Positions 8,594 to 14,820 of a DNA stretch of 23,402 nucleotides are shown here, piece by piece. The DNA is from UBA10161 sp038891035 (lineage in GTDB: Archaea; Micrarchaeota; Micrarchaeia; Anstonellales; Anstonellaceae). Position 1 is the first letter of the stretch, and every line of letters begins with the position of its first letter. The position numbers and the translations under genes are program-made. The stretch spans positions 1 through 23,402 of the forward strand of contig JAWAEW010000013.1 of the NCBI GenBank assembly GCA_038891035.1, in the 5' to 3' direction. The notes under the pieces are model-generated. The model had not been told where the DNA came from, searched no databases, and saw only the letters and a program-made list of their open reading frames with translations.

Positions 8594-9802
8594 ATGGACC
8601 AGTCAAGCAAGCTCAAATATGAGCTTAAAAGGCAAATTTCCTTTCTTTCTGAGCTCCATGGTAGTGGAACCGAGCTTATCTCTGTTTATATTCCTTCAAA
8701 GCAGCCCATTCATGAGGTTGCGAACAAACTACGCCAAGAGGCAGGGCAGGCCTCAAACATAAAAAGCAAATCCACCCGTAAAAATGTGACAGATGCGCTT
8801 GAAAAAATACTGCAGCACCTAAAAGTCTACGGAAATACCGCACCTGAGTCTGGTGTTGCAATCTTTTGCGGCAATGTTTCTGACAATCCTTCTGTGATTG
8901 ATATACGCTTGTTCACAGTTTATCCTCCAGAGCCAATAACAGTATCTATCTATCGCTGTGATTCACGATTTTTTCTTGAGCCCTTAGAGAGGATGCTGGA
9001 AGTTACAGACAGCTACGGAATTGTAGTTATGGACGGGAGAGAATGCACTCTTGCCGAATTGCGCGGCACCACCACCAAAATTTTGCACAGGCTCAATTCA
9101 ACTGCACATGCAAAAATCAGGAAAGGCGGCCAGTCTGCAAGAAGGTACGAGCGGCTGATAGAAGAGTCAATAGAATTTTACTACAAAAGAATTGGGGAAG
9201 CGATGGATAGGTATTTCCTCAACACTGTAAAAGGTGTAATCGTAGGTGGACCAGGCCCTGCAAAGGACAACTTTCTTAAAATGTCCCCTTTCAACTACCA
9301 AATAAAAATACTTGGTGTGGTGGATACAGGCTATACAGATGAGTATGGAGTGCGCGAAGTGGTGGCAAAAAGCGGTCAAATCCTTGCCCAGCAAGAAGCA
9401 ATCAAGGAAAAGGAGATTGTGGAGCGCTTTATTAAAGAAGTAGTAGGCGGAGGCCTTGCAACCTATGGCGAAGCAGAAGTCCGCCGTGCGCTTGAAAGCA
9501 AGCAGGCTCAAACACTTCTTGTTTCAGAAGGACTGCAGTATTTGCGGGTAAAGCTGAAAGATGCCACTGCAGGCAAAGAAGCCTTCATCACAGCAAAAGA
9601 CGAAGCAGAGCTTGCTGAAAAAATAAAATCTCTCGGGGGAAATTTCCAAATCGAATCCAAAAAGCCATTAATTGAAGACTTGATCGATCTTGCAGAAAAT
9701 ATGGGTGTTGAAGTAGTTGTAATCTCGCAGGATACTGCAGAAGGTGCCCAATTTCTTGGCTCATTTTACGGCGTAGGAGCATTTTTGAGGTACAAAAGCT
9801 AG
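8594..9802 (+). CDS. prf1: Peptide chain release factor aRF1
   Basis: Recognises stop codons in the ribosomal A site and triggers peptide release. The three-domain aRF1/eRF1 layout is complete. The stop-codon-reading domain has NIKS (residues 55-58) and YxCxxxF (Tyr120, Cys122, Phe126). The catalytic domain has GGQ (178-180) within RKGGQSARR. A C-terminal domain of the L7Ae-like fold ends in VVVISQDTAEG and GSFYGVGAFLRY. The 402-residue length fits the archaeal family. I chose the ATG at 8594 because family members start this way and the preceding carbonic anhydrase ends at 8589; an upstream in-frame GTG at 8567 would overlap that gene. All three stop codons are used in this window, as expected for an organism with one omnipotent factor. 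Confidence 0.96.
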   Translation: MDQSSKLKYELKRQISFLSELHGSGTELISVYIPSKQPIHEVANKLRQEAGQASNIKSKSTRKNVTDALEKILQHLKVYGNTAPESGVAIFCGNVSDNPSVIDIRLFTVYPPEPITVSIYRCDSRFFLEPLERMLEVTDSYGIVVMDGRECTLAELRGTTTKILHRLNSTAHAKIRKGGQSARRYERLIEESIEFYYKRIGEAMDRYFLNTVKGVIVGGPGPAKDNFLKMSPFNYQIKILGVVDTGYTDEYGVREVVAKSGQILAQQEAIKEKEIVERFIKEVVGGGLATYGEAEVRRALESKQAQTLLVSEGLQYLRVKLKDATAGKEAFITAKDEAELAEKIKSLGGNFQIESKKPLIEDLIDLAENMGVEVVVISQDTAEGAQFLGSFYGVGAFLRYKS

Positions 9803-9819
9803 CAGCCCTTCGCTTTTCA

Positions 9820-9833
9820 ATATATTTAAATAA
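9820..9833 (+). promoter_or_regulatory. TATA box for the Yip1-like gene
   Basis: ATATATTTAAATAA is a strong archaeal TATA element. It lies about 38 bases before the ATG at 9864, which also has AGGTGA at 9854-9859 with a 4-base spacer. Confidence 0.7.
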
Positions 9834-9863
9834 TTTCTCTTCTCACTCTTTCCAGGTGAAAAA

Positions 9864-10496
9864 ATGGGGTTTGAAGAAAGATTCAAGCAAGCATGGGGGG
9901 TCTTCCTTTCGCCTGAAAAAAAGTTCCCTGCCCTTGCAACAAAAGAGGCAAGCCTGCTTTATAGTACTTCAAATTTTGCATTAGCTGCATTAGCATTTTC
10001 TCTCTTCTTTATCATTTATGCATTTTCTTCGCCCATAACTAGTTTATCTGCACCACACGAAATCATACTCTCAGCTATCATTTTGTTTGTTTTGCTTCTT
10101 ATTTTTCAATTTATATTTATTGGGATTTTGCATCTTTGTCTAAAGCTTTTTGGAAGCACATCTAGTTTCTCAAAACTTTTTTACGTGTTTTCTCTAATTG
10201 CTTTGTGGGCCGCAGGGGCTACATTTCCATTTTTGCTGCTTTCCATATTATCTGAACTTGTAAGTGGAATCTTATCCTTATTCTTTCTCCTTCCTGCTCT
10301 TTTTGGTCTTTATGTGTTCTTCTTTTACCAGCTATACCAGTTTGTAGTCGCAGCCATGGCAGCATCAGGGCTCTCCAGCTTGAAGGTAATAGTTTCATTA
10401 TTTTTATCTGTAGCCATAATCATCTTTCTAGTACTTGTTGTGATTTCTGCTTATGCCGGCGGGCTGATAGCATCTGCCCTATTTTCACTTTCCTAA
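9864..10496 (+). CDS. Yip1-domain-like multi-pass membrane protein
   Basis: The short polar N-terminus (GFEERFKQAWGVFLSPEKKF) matches the usual opening of archaeal and bacterial Yip1-family proteins. About five hydrophobic helices follow, spread over the remaining 170 residues, with Phe, Leu and Ser-rich composition and no catalytic motif. The 210-residue length fits the family. It is an integral membrane protein; Yip1-family members in prokaryotes lack a defined role, so none is assigned. It is a single-gene unit with its own strong TATA box and AGGTGA site, ending just before the SRP RNA promoter. The family assignment rests on the N-terminal pattern and topology and is moderate. Confidence 0.72.
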   Translation: MGFEERFKQAWGVFLSPEKKFPALATKEASLLYSTSNFALAALAFSLFFIIYAFSSPITSLSAPHEIILSAIILFVLLLIFQFIFIGILHLCLKLFGSTSSFSKLFYVFSLIALWAAGATFPFLLLSILSELVSGILSLFFLLPALFGLYVFFFYQLYQFVVAAMAASGLSSLKVIVSLFLSVAIIIFLVLVVISAYAGGLIASALFSLS

Positions 10497-10501
10497 TGCG
10501 C

Positions 10502-10514
10502 ACAATTTTTAAAC
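10502..10514 (+). promoter_or_regulatory. TATA box for the SRP RNA
   Basis: ACAATTTTTAAAC is centred about 27 bases before the start of the closing helix of the SRP RNA at 10536, the expected spacing for archaeal transcription initiation. Confidence 0.65.
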
Positions 10515-10535
10515 AGCCAGCCACACAAACATTTT

Positions 10536-10799
10536 GCAGGATAGGCAGGGAGAGTAGGGGCCTCCCATTTCCGCAAATCCTCTTTTGGCGGTGCCGAATG
10601 TCCGGATTGTTTTGAGAAGGAAAGCAGTGCCCGCGCTTTAAGCGTGGATGCTTTGCCTTCTCGGACGGTGCATAGTGCCAACCGGGTCAGGCCGGAAGGA
10701 GCAGCCCTACGCATTATGTTCCGTGCTGGGGAGTCACAAAGCGGAGCAGCGGCGCGACCAGCTCTGCTTTTCTTTTCAAGGCTTTCCGGAAATCCTGCT
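10536..10799 (+). ncRNA. ffs: Signal recognition particle RNA (7S)
   Basis: The SRP54-binding helix 8 signature is present at 10681-10710: GGGTCAGG, CCGGAAGG with a GGAA tetraloop, then AGCAGCCC. The ends pair perfectly as helix 1, GCAGGAT (10536-10542) with ATCCTGC (10792-10798). GGGAG (10548) pairs with CTCCC (10562) as helix 3, and CCGC pairs with GCGG nearby as helix 4. A long helix 5 forms between about 10603-10628 and 10762-10790. Helix 6 is a six-pair stem with a TTTAA loop near 10637-10653. The roughly 264-base length is a little below the usual 300 of archaeal SRP RNAs. The RNA scaffolds SRP54 and SRP19 for co-translational targeting, which fits the many exported proteins here. Ends are accurate to a few bases. 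Confidence 0.93.
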
Positions 10800-10818
10800 A
10801 AAAAATGGAAAAAATAGT

Positions 10819-11112
10819 TTAGGAGGATTTTTCAAAAAGAGGAATCTCTGTTGGAAGCTCATCTAAATCATTCTCTGGCATTTGGCTCTCTTTTATAAAT
10901 TCATCAAGCAATTCCATCTCCTCTTTGCTAATTTCATCTGCAAGGCTTGATTTCGTTTGGTTCTTCATCAGATTTTCAGATGAAGTCGAAACGCTTGGCG
11001 CCGTTTTCCCAATAGGCTCTTCTTCCTTTGGTTGTTGCTGCTGTCCTGCACAACCGTAAAACAAAAGTAAGGATAAAATCAAGGCTGCCAAAATTGTCAT
11101 CGATTCTTTCAT
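10819..11112 (-). CDS. Small predicted lipoprotein
   Basis: A 97-residue protein with a charged N-terminus, a hydrophobic signal segment and a lipobox-like LFYGC, so Cys21 would be the lipid-anchored first residue of the mature form. The remaining 76 residues are Gln, Ser, Glu and Asp-rich and look disordered, with an acidic C-terminus. The start at 11112 has GGTGA 4 bases upstream, and that GGTGA contains the stop of the preceding gene (11117), so the two are co-translated. The 3' end runs close to the end of the convergent SRP RNA. Function is unknown; together with the neighbouring exported coiled-coil protein it probably forms part of an envelope structure. Confidence 0.78.
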   Translation of the reverse strand: MKESMTILAALILSLLLFYGCAGQQQQPKEEEPIGKTAPSVSTSSENLMKNQTKSSLADEISKEEMELLDEFIKESQMPENDLDELPTEIPLFEKSS

Positions 11113-11116
11113 CCCA

Positions 11117-12139
11117 TCACCTTGCCCACTGGATTTCTTGGGCAGCTTGCTTTATTAGTGCTGCCGCTTCTGCCAAATTCGACCTTATCTTGTTTGCGAC
11201 TTCTTCATCATAAGAAGTCGAAAGCCTTGCGGTTATGGCATTCGCCTCATTGATTTTCATTTGCGCCTTCTCCAGCAAAGGCGACTCTGCATTTGTCTTT
11301 ACTTTGTTCAAAATGGTCTGCAGGCGAGAAGCTTGCTCTTTTGCATTTTCATAGTATTTCTCTTTGCTTGTGCAAACACCCCCAAGGCATTTTGTACTGA
11401 GGGCTTCCTTGAGCATTTCTGGATTGCCTGCTGCTATTGCCCTTTCAATATTTTCAACAGCTCTTCTTGGTGCCGCTTCTTCACCTTGAGCCTCTGCATA
11501 TTGCTGTAGCTTTCTTTGCCCTAAAGCCATCATGGCTTCATTTTTGCATTCTGCCATCTGCTGCTTAAGCTCCACATACTTTTGTCTCAGCTGACTGGCC
11601 TTTTCCTTTCCGATTTGTGCTGCAACCATTGCAACCTCACGGTTTGCTTCTTGTACGGTTTGCCTTGCCTGCCTGAGCGCTGAGCTGAAATCTTGCTCCT
11701 CCCCCAGCTCTGCTGCTAGCCTTATCGCATCCCTGCTTTGCTGCATTCTTTGAATGTGCAGCTGCAGCGTTGGTGCATCTGGGGAAGAGGCGGCTATTTC
11801 TGAAAGCATCCTAAAGGAAAAATCAATCTGGCACTCCAAATATCTGTATCTTGCCCTCAAAACCTCAGCAGCGGTCGCCTTGCGGGCGTATTCGTGCGGT
11901 GGCAGCCCAACAGGAGCGTCCTGTTTTGGCCCGGCATTTGCACCTTGATTGCCTGGCTGGATATCAGGCTGACCAGAAGGCAAAGTAGGCTGAGTAATAT
12001 TGGGTAGATTCGGAGCTTGTGGGCTTTGCCTACCTGCACCTGTGAGGTTTTGCTGCCCATCTCTTGGTGCAAAAAACGCATCTGAAAATACCGCAGTGGA
12101 CAAAAGCGCAACTAAAATCAAAGACAGCAATCCATTCAC
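11117..12139 (-). CDS. Exported helical (coiled-coil) protein of unknown function
   Basis: The start is a GTG at 12139 with a strong GGAGGGG Shine-Dalgarno 5 bases upstream; a nearby ATG is out of frame. The 340-residue product begins with a signal peptide (about residues 1-20). A Pro, Gln, Asn and Gly-rich linker of about 60 residues follows, then roughly 240 residues of Ala, Glu, Gln and Lys-rich helices with coiled-coil character. Four cysteines are present (LECQ, AECK, KCLGGVC); the last two form a CLGGVC loop. No C-terminal anchor is seen. It is first in a two-gene unit with the lipoprotein. I do not recognise a family; an extracellular structural or surface role is inference from composition. 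Confidence 0.78.
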   Translation of the reverse strand: MNGLLSLILVALLSTAVFSDAFFAPRDGQQNLTGAGRQSPQAPNLPNITQPTLPSGQPDIQPGNQGANAGPKQDAPVGLPPHEYARKATAAEVLRARYRYLECQIDFSFRMLSEIAASSPDAPTLQLHIQRMQQSRDAIRLAAELGEEQDFSSALRQARQTVQEANREVAMVAAQIGKEKASQLRQKYVELKQQMAECKNEAMMALGQRKLQQYAEAQGEEAAPRRAVENIERAIAAGNPEMLKEALSTKCLGGVCTSKEKYYENAKEQASRLQTILNKVKTNAESPLLEKAQMKINEANAITARLSTSYDEEVANKIRSNLAEAAALIKQAAQEIQWAR

Positions 12140-12169
12140 GATATCCCCTCCTTCATTTCTGTTTTTAGT

Positions 12170-12183
12170 TGATTATTAAGCAC
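12170..12183 (-). promoter_or_regulatory. Putative TATA element for the 12139 gene
   Basis: On the minus strand GCTTAATAATC lies about 38 bases before the GTG start, leaving room for a leader carrying the GGAGGGG site. The match is moderate. Confidence 0.35.
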
Positions 12184-12269
12184 GGATAGCAATCATTGCC
12201 AAAGCTGATAGTTTACTTATTTACTTACTAATATTAAAAAAACTACTATTATTCACACTATTAAGACTA

Positions 12270-12350
12270 ATGGCGTTAACACAGAAACTGCCGCTCGGAG
12301 AGTAGATAAGCGTGTATCTATTGCCCGAAGAGAGGAGACGGTCCAACTAC
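12270..12350. other. Possible small structured RNA in an intergenic gap
   Basis: The gap between 12140 and 12400 is AT-rich except for about 70 GC-richer bases here. They contain a clean hairpin, TAGATA (12304-12309) pairing with TATCTA (12316-12321). It can be extended by TCGG/CCGA and GCCG/CGGT pairs to make one long interrupted stem, with ACA a few bases downstream on plus. It does not match tRNA, 5S or a C/D box. An H/ACA-type guide is conceivable but not shown, and strand is uncertain. Confidence 0.22.
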
Positions 12351-12400
12351 ATTTATTAACCAAATACCTTCTACTTGATTTTTCCAAGTGCGCCATATTT

Positions 12401-12544
12401 TTACTTTCCACCAAAAACTACCTTTTCTTTATAGCACTTGTCGCAGAAGCTATGCATAAAGCCAGAAGAATCTATGTATTGCTTTTGGGTGAAACGGGTA
12501 AGCTCCTGTTGGCAACTTTCACAAACCAAATAGCGATTATACAT
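12401..12544 (-). CDS. 47-residue two-CxxC zinc-ribbon-like protein
   Basis: The protein has CESC near residue 8 and CDKC near residue 34, two CxxC pairs about 22 residues apart, as in small zinc ribbons. The remainder is polar, with an aromatic patch (YIDSSGFMHSF). The start is the ATG at 12544; the frame stays open further upstream but only by running antisense through the tRNA-Ser gene, so the longer version is rejected. On the minus strand a TTTTATTT element lies about 28 bases before this ATG, fitting a leaderless transcript. Role unknown; a nucleic-acid-binding or adaptor role would be a guess from the fold alone. Confidence 0.6.
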   Translation of the reverse strand: MYNRYLVCESCQQELTRFTQKQYIDSSGFMHSFCDKCYKEKVVFGGK

Positions 12545-12601
12545 ATTTGAGCGTTTTGCAGCAAAGAAATAAAAGCCTGCATCTGTTCTAAAAACGAAGA
12601 A

Positions 12602-12687
12602 GCTGGGGTCGCATAACCCGGTATTGCGGCAGGTTGCTAACCTGTTGGGAGGAAACTCCCGTGCGAGTTCAAATCTCGCCCCCGGCA
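12602..12687 (+). tRNA. tRNA-Ser (anticodon GCT)
   Basis: A full type II cloverleaf with no intron. The acceptor GCTGGGG pairs with CCCCGGC (12680-12686). The D arm is GCA/TGC. The anticodon stem is GCAGG/CCTGT around loop TTGCTAA, giving GCT, which reads AGC and AGT. The long variable arm is GGGAG-GAAA-CTCCC, and the T arm is GCGAG-TTCAAAT-CTCGC. CCA is not encoded. The discriminator base is A, whereas archaeal serine tRNAs usually carry G. Confidence 0.93.
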
Positions 12688-12702
12688 TTTTTTATTTTTT
12701 TC
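12688..12702 (+). terminator. T-rich terminator after tRNA-Ser
   Basis: Two runs of T, six and seven long and separated by one A, directly follow the tRNA discriminator base. Oligo-T tracts are the usual archaeal termination signal. Confidence 0.6.
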
Positions 12703-12728
12703 ACACATAACCTATCAAAGGTGAGAAA

Positions 12729-13055
12729 ATGAAATATTGGATAGTTCTTTTGGCTTTTGGGCTACTTTATGCTAATTCCTCACAAATGCTCGGCCCAGTT
12801 ATCACTGCAGCTTCACAATTTTGCACCAATCTCAAAAGCTTGCTTCCTGTTGTGGCAATGCTTATGCTTGTGATGGGAGGAGTGATTTATGCTGCAGGCC
12901 AGATGCTTGGAGCTGAAACCCGTGCCCGTGCAAATGTCTGGGCAACCGCATGCCTTACAGGCGCACTCATTGCTATTTTGATTGTAGTCGTAGCACAGCC
13001 AGTGCTTCAGACAATATATGGCGAGGCAGGGACCATATCTTGCGAGGCAGAATAG
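12729..13055 (+). CDS. VirB2/TrbC-like small pilin-type protein, copy 1
   Basis: A 108-residue protein with a signal peptide (about residues 1-17), then FC (Cys32), a first hydrophobic helix (about 40-58), and a short charged loop GAETRARANVW (about 61-71). A second hydrophobic helix (about 73-93) and a short tail with one Cys (ISCEAE) complete it. Signal peptide, helix, charged loop, helix is the layout of VirB2/TrbC pilins of type IV secretion and of related archaeal pilins. AGGTGA lies 4 bases before the start. It is the most divergent of three tandem copies, but 39 bases encoding the loop are identical to copy 2. No conjugation ATPase or channel gene is in the window. Family assignment is by topology and motif, not by search. 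Confidence 0.7.
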   Translation: MKYWIVLLAFGLLYANSSQMLGPVITAASQFCTNLKSLLPVVAMLMLVMGGVIYAAGQMLGAETRARANVWATACLTGALIAILIVVVAQPVLQTIYGEAGTISCEAE

Positions 13056-13062
13056 AGGTGGC

Positions 13063-13075
13063 TTTAAAAATCTTT
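13063..13075 (+). promoter_or_regulatory. Putative TATA box for pilin copy 2
   Basis: GGCTTTAAAAATC lies about 33 bases before the ATG at 13103, suggesting copies 2 and 3 can be transcribed apart from copy 1. Confidence 0.5.
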
Positions 13076-13102
13076 CATAACTAATTGATAGCGAGTGGTT
13101 AT

Positions 13103-13459
13103 ATGGGAAGATGGTTGCTTTTGGTTCTTGGACTAAGTATAGCGTTGAGTTCTGCGAATGCCGGTTTATTTGATAATACAATAGGTACCGCCCTCCAAAC
13201 TTTTTGTGAAGGCATCATGAACCTTCTTCCAATAATCTCCATGCTAATGATAGTATTTGCCGGCGTAGTTTATGCTGGCGGCCAAATGATGGGTGCTGAA
13301 ACCCGTGCCCGTGCAAATGTCTGGGCAACCGCAGCATTAGTTGGTGCAGTGATTGGAATTTTGATTGTGGTAGTTACTCCTAAAGTTCTGCAACTTATGC
13401 TATCTAATACTGGAGTGACTTGGAGCGGCAACGGCTGTCCTAGTCCTGTCTCTCCTTAA
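13103..13459 (+). CDS. VirB2/TrbC-like small pilin-type protein, copy 2
   Basis: About 118 residues with the same plan as its neighbours: signal peptide ending near SSANA, a conserved FC, helix 1 with MLMIVFAGVVYAGGQMMG, charged loop AETRARANVW, and helix 2 with LVGAVIGILIVVVTP. A short tail with one Cys ends in proline residues. I place the start at the ATG at 13103, since the TTG at 13085 adds only six residues before a normal signal peptide. Helix 2 is nearly identical to copy 3 at both protein and DNA level. A disulfide between the FC cysteine and the tail cysteine is possible in all three copies. It is predicted to be a secreted subunit that inserts through two helices; function is inferred from topology only. 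Confidence 0.72.
   Translation: MGRWLLLVLGLSIALSSANAGLFDNTIGTALQTFCEGIMNLLPIISMLMIVFAGVVYAGGQMMGAETRARANVWATAALVGAVIGILIVVVTPKVLQLMLSNTGVTWSGNGCPSPVSP
13286..13381 (+). repeat. Near-identical pilin block, copy in gene 2
   Basis: This 96-base segment encodes the loop and second helix. It differs from 13673-13768 at only two positions by eye, both synonymous, while the codons just before it differ at many silent sites. The first 48 or so bases are also largely shared with copy 1. Confidence 0.85.
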
Positions 13460-13486
13460 AGTCCCCATAATGTAAGAGGTGTTCTT

Positions 13487-13939
13487 ATGAACAAGGCTGT
13501 ATTTCTTTCAATTCTGCTTTTATCCGGAATTCTTTTTGCTCAATCCACAAACGATCCAGTCCAACAAGTAAAAAATGCTGCCAGAGAATTCTGCAAAAGT
13601 ATTGTAAATCTTGTTGCTGTAGTCTCCATGCTTATGATTGTCTTTGCTGGAGTAGTTTATGCAGGTGGACAGATGATGGGTGCTGAAACCCGTGCCCGTG
13701 CAAATGTCTGGGCAACTGCAGCATTAGTCGGTGCAGTGATTGGAATTTTGATTGTGGTAGTTACTCCTGAAGTGCTCAAAATAATGTACGGTGGAAATAT
13801 CTCTTGTTCTATCTCTTGCCAAACCGGCCAGACTCCTTGTGGAAATACTTGCTGTTCAGCAGGGTATGTTTGCAACAATGGAGTATGTGTAGTAAGTAGC
13901 GGTGGTGGAGGTAGTGGTGGACTTCCCACCTCCGGATAG
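13487..13939 (+). CDS. VirB2/TrbC-like pilin-type protein with Cys-rich tail, copy 3
   Basis: A 150-residue protein with GAGGTG as ribosome site. It has a signal peptide to about residue 18, the conserved FC, two hydrophobic helices and the AETRARANVW loop, as in copies 1 and 2. It then adds a tail of about 45 residues with seven cysteines (ISCSISC, TPCGNTCC, YVCNNGVC) ending in a Gly/Ser-rich stretch. The tail spacing (CGNTCC, then C, then C) resembles small disulfide-knotted, knottin- or EGF-like modules used in adhesion. It would be displayed outside the cell on the same face as the N-terminus. I infer a specialised tip or adhesive variant of the pilin; nothing in the sequence proves assembly into a filament. 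Confidence 0.72.
   Translation: MNKAVFLSILLLSGILFAQSTNDPVQQVKNAAREFCKSIVNLVAVVSMLMIVFAGVVYAGGQMMGAETRARANVWATAALVGAVIGILIVVVTPEVLKIMYGGNISCSISCQTGQTPCGNTCCSAGYVCNNGVCVVSSGGGGSGGLPTSG
13673..13768 (+). repeat. Near-identical pilin block, copy in gene 3
   Basis: Partner of 13286-13381, in direct orientation 387 bases apart. Sharp edges of identity within otherwise diverged paralogues indicate recent gene conversion or strong constraint on DNA. Confidence 0.85.
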
Positions 13940-13961
13940 CCATCACGCTTTCGCTTTCATG

Positions 13962-13974
13962 TGCTTTTAAAAAG
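13962..13974 (+). promoter_or_regulatory. TATA box for the PAC2-family gene
   Basis: GCTTTTAAAAAG lies about 38 bases before the ATG at 14006, which also has GGGTGA upstream. Confidence 0.5.
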
Positions 13975-14005
13975 TTTGTATCTGTTGCTTTAGTGGGTGA
14001 AAGGA

Positions 14006-14749
14006 ATGGCAATTAAGTTCCACATGCTTTCAAAGCCAAAGCTAAAAAATCCGGTCTTGGTAGAGGGGTTTCCTGGCCTTGGTTTAGTTGGTACTATTGC
14101 TGCAAGCTATCTAATTGAAAAGCTCAAAATGGAACCTCTAGGATATATTACAAGCGAGCATTTTCCTCCACTTGCAGCAATTCACAATCGGCAGCCACTC
14201 TATCCTGCTCGGATGTATTTTTCCAAAAAGCACAATATGATCGTTTTTGTTTCAGAATTCGTAATTCCAATAGCAGCTGTCAATGAACTTGCAGAGGCGA
14301 TCTACGAATTTGCAAGAAAAAACAGAATAAGCAAGATAATCTCGCTTGGAGGCATACCTATAAAGGGAGAGCAAGATGAAGTCTATGCAATCGCCTCAAT
14401 GCCAAGCCTCATTTCACAGCTGGAAAAAATACCATCGGTGAAGATGATAAAGGAAGGTGCAACCACAGGTGTTACAGGAATGCTCTTGGCAAAAGGTGCA
14501 GTTGAAAAATACCCAGTCATATCGCTTTTAGCAGAATCTCATGAAGGATATATGGATCCTAAGGCTGCTGCAATGGTGCTTGATGTTTTAAGAGTTCTTC
14601 TGGGATTTGAGCTTGAGACTAAGACACTTGAAGATGAGGCAAAAGCAATAGATAACAAAGTCAAAGAAGCCTTAAACAAGGTAAAGTCGGTACACAGTGA
14701 ATACAAGAAGATACAGGAAGAATCCAGTCTTGGACAGATGTATGGATAA
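14006..14749 (+). CDS. PAC2-family proteasome assembly chaperone-like protein
   Basis: The PAC2 family includes eukaryotic proteasome assembly chaperone 2 and archaeal PbaB-type proteins, which help assemble the 20S core. The N-terminal hallmark is present: PVLVEGFPGLGLVG (about residues 14-27). It is followed by the typical HFPPLAAIHNRQPLYPARMY, a central ISLGGIP (about 113-119) and GATTGVTGML. A lysine/glutamate-rich helix forms the last 40 residues, as in the family. At 247 residues it has full length. The start is the ATG at 14006, preceded by GGGTGAAAGGA; the GTG at 13997 lies inside that site. It is a stand-alone gene between the pilins and superoxide dismutase. No proteasome subunit is in the window, so partnership is inferred from the family. 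Confidence 0.87.
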   Translation: MAIKFHMLSKPKLKNPVLVEGFPGLGLVGTIAASYLIEKLKMEPLGYITSEHFPPLAAIHNRQPLYPARMYFSKKHNMIVFVSEFVIPIAAVNELAEAIYEFARKNRISKIISLGGIPIKGEQDEVYAIASMPSLISQLEKIPSVKMIKEGATTGVTGMLLAKGAVEKYPVISLLAESHEGYMDPKAAAMVLDVLRVLLGFELETKTLEDEAKAIDNKVKEALNKVKSVHSEYKKIQEESSLGQMYG

Positions 14750-14767
14750 CAATTGTTAAGTAGGAAG

Positions 14768-14782
14768 CGTTTTAATATTGCG
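14768..14782 (+). promoter_or_regulatory. TATA region upstream of sod, motif shared with the facing thioredoxin-CcdA gene
   Basis: TTTTAATATTGCG at 14770-14782 includes a TATA-like core about 46 bases before the ATG at 14821. A nearly identical word occurs at a similar distance before the 17134 gene. Confidence 0.5.
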
Positions 14783-14820
14783 CCTTCTTATTCATTCACT
14801 GCTTTTGAAGAGGTGATTTT

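Noticed and set aside
10493..10866. Open frames on both strands across 10493-10866
   Set aside because: They coincide with the SRP RNA, whose structure explains the sequence.
12240..12345. RNase P RNA fragment suggested by ACAGAAA near 12280
   Set aside because: Only one short word resembles the conserved core; there is no partner GAGGAAAGTCC in the right order and the region is far too short.
12545..12688. Longer version of the small two-CxxC protein on minus, starting at 12688
   Set aside because: The extra residues are the antisense of tRNA-Ser and its flank.
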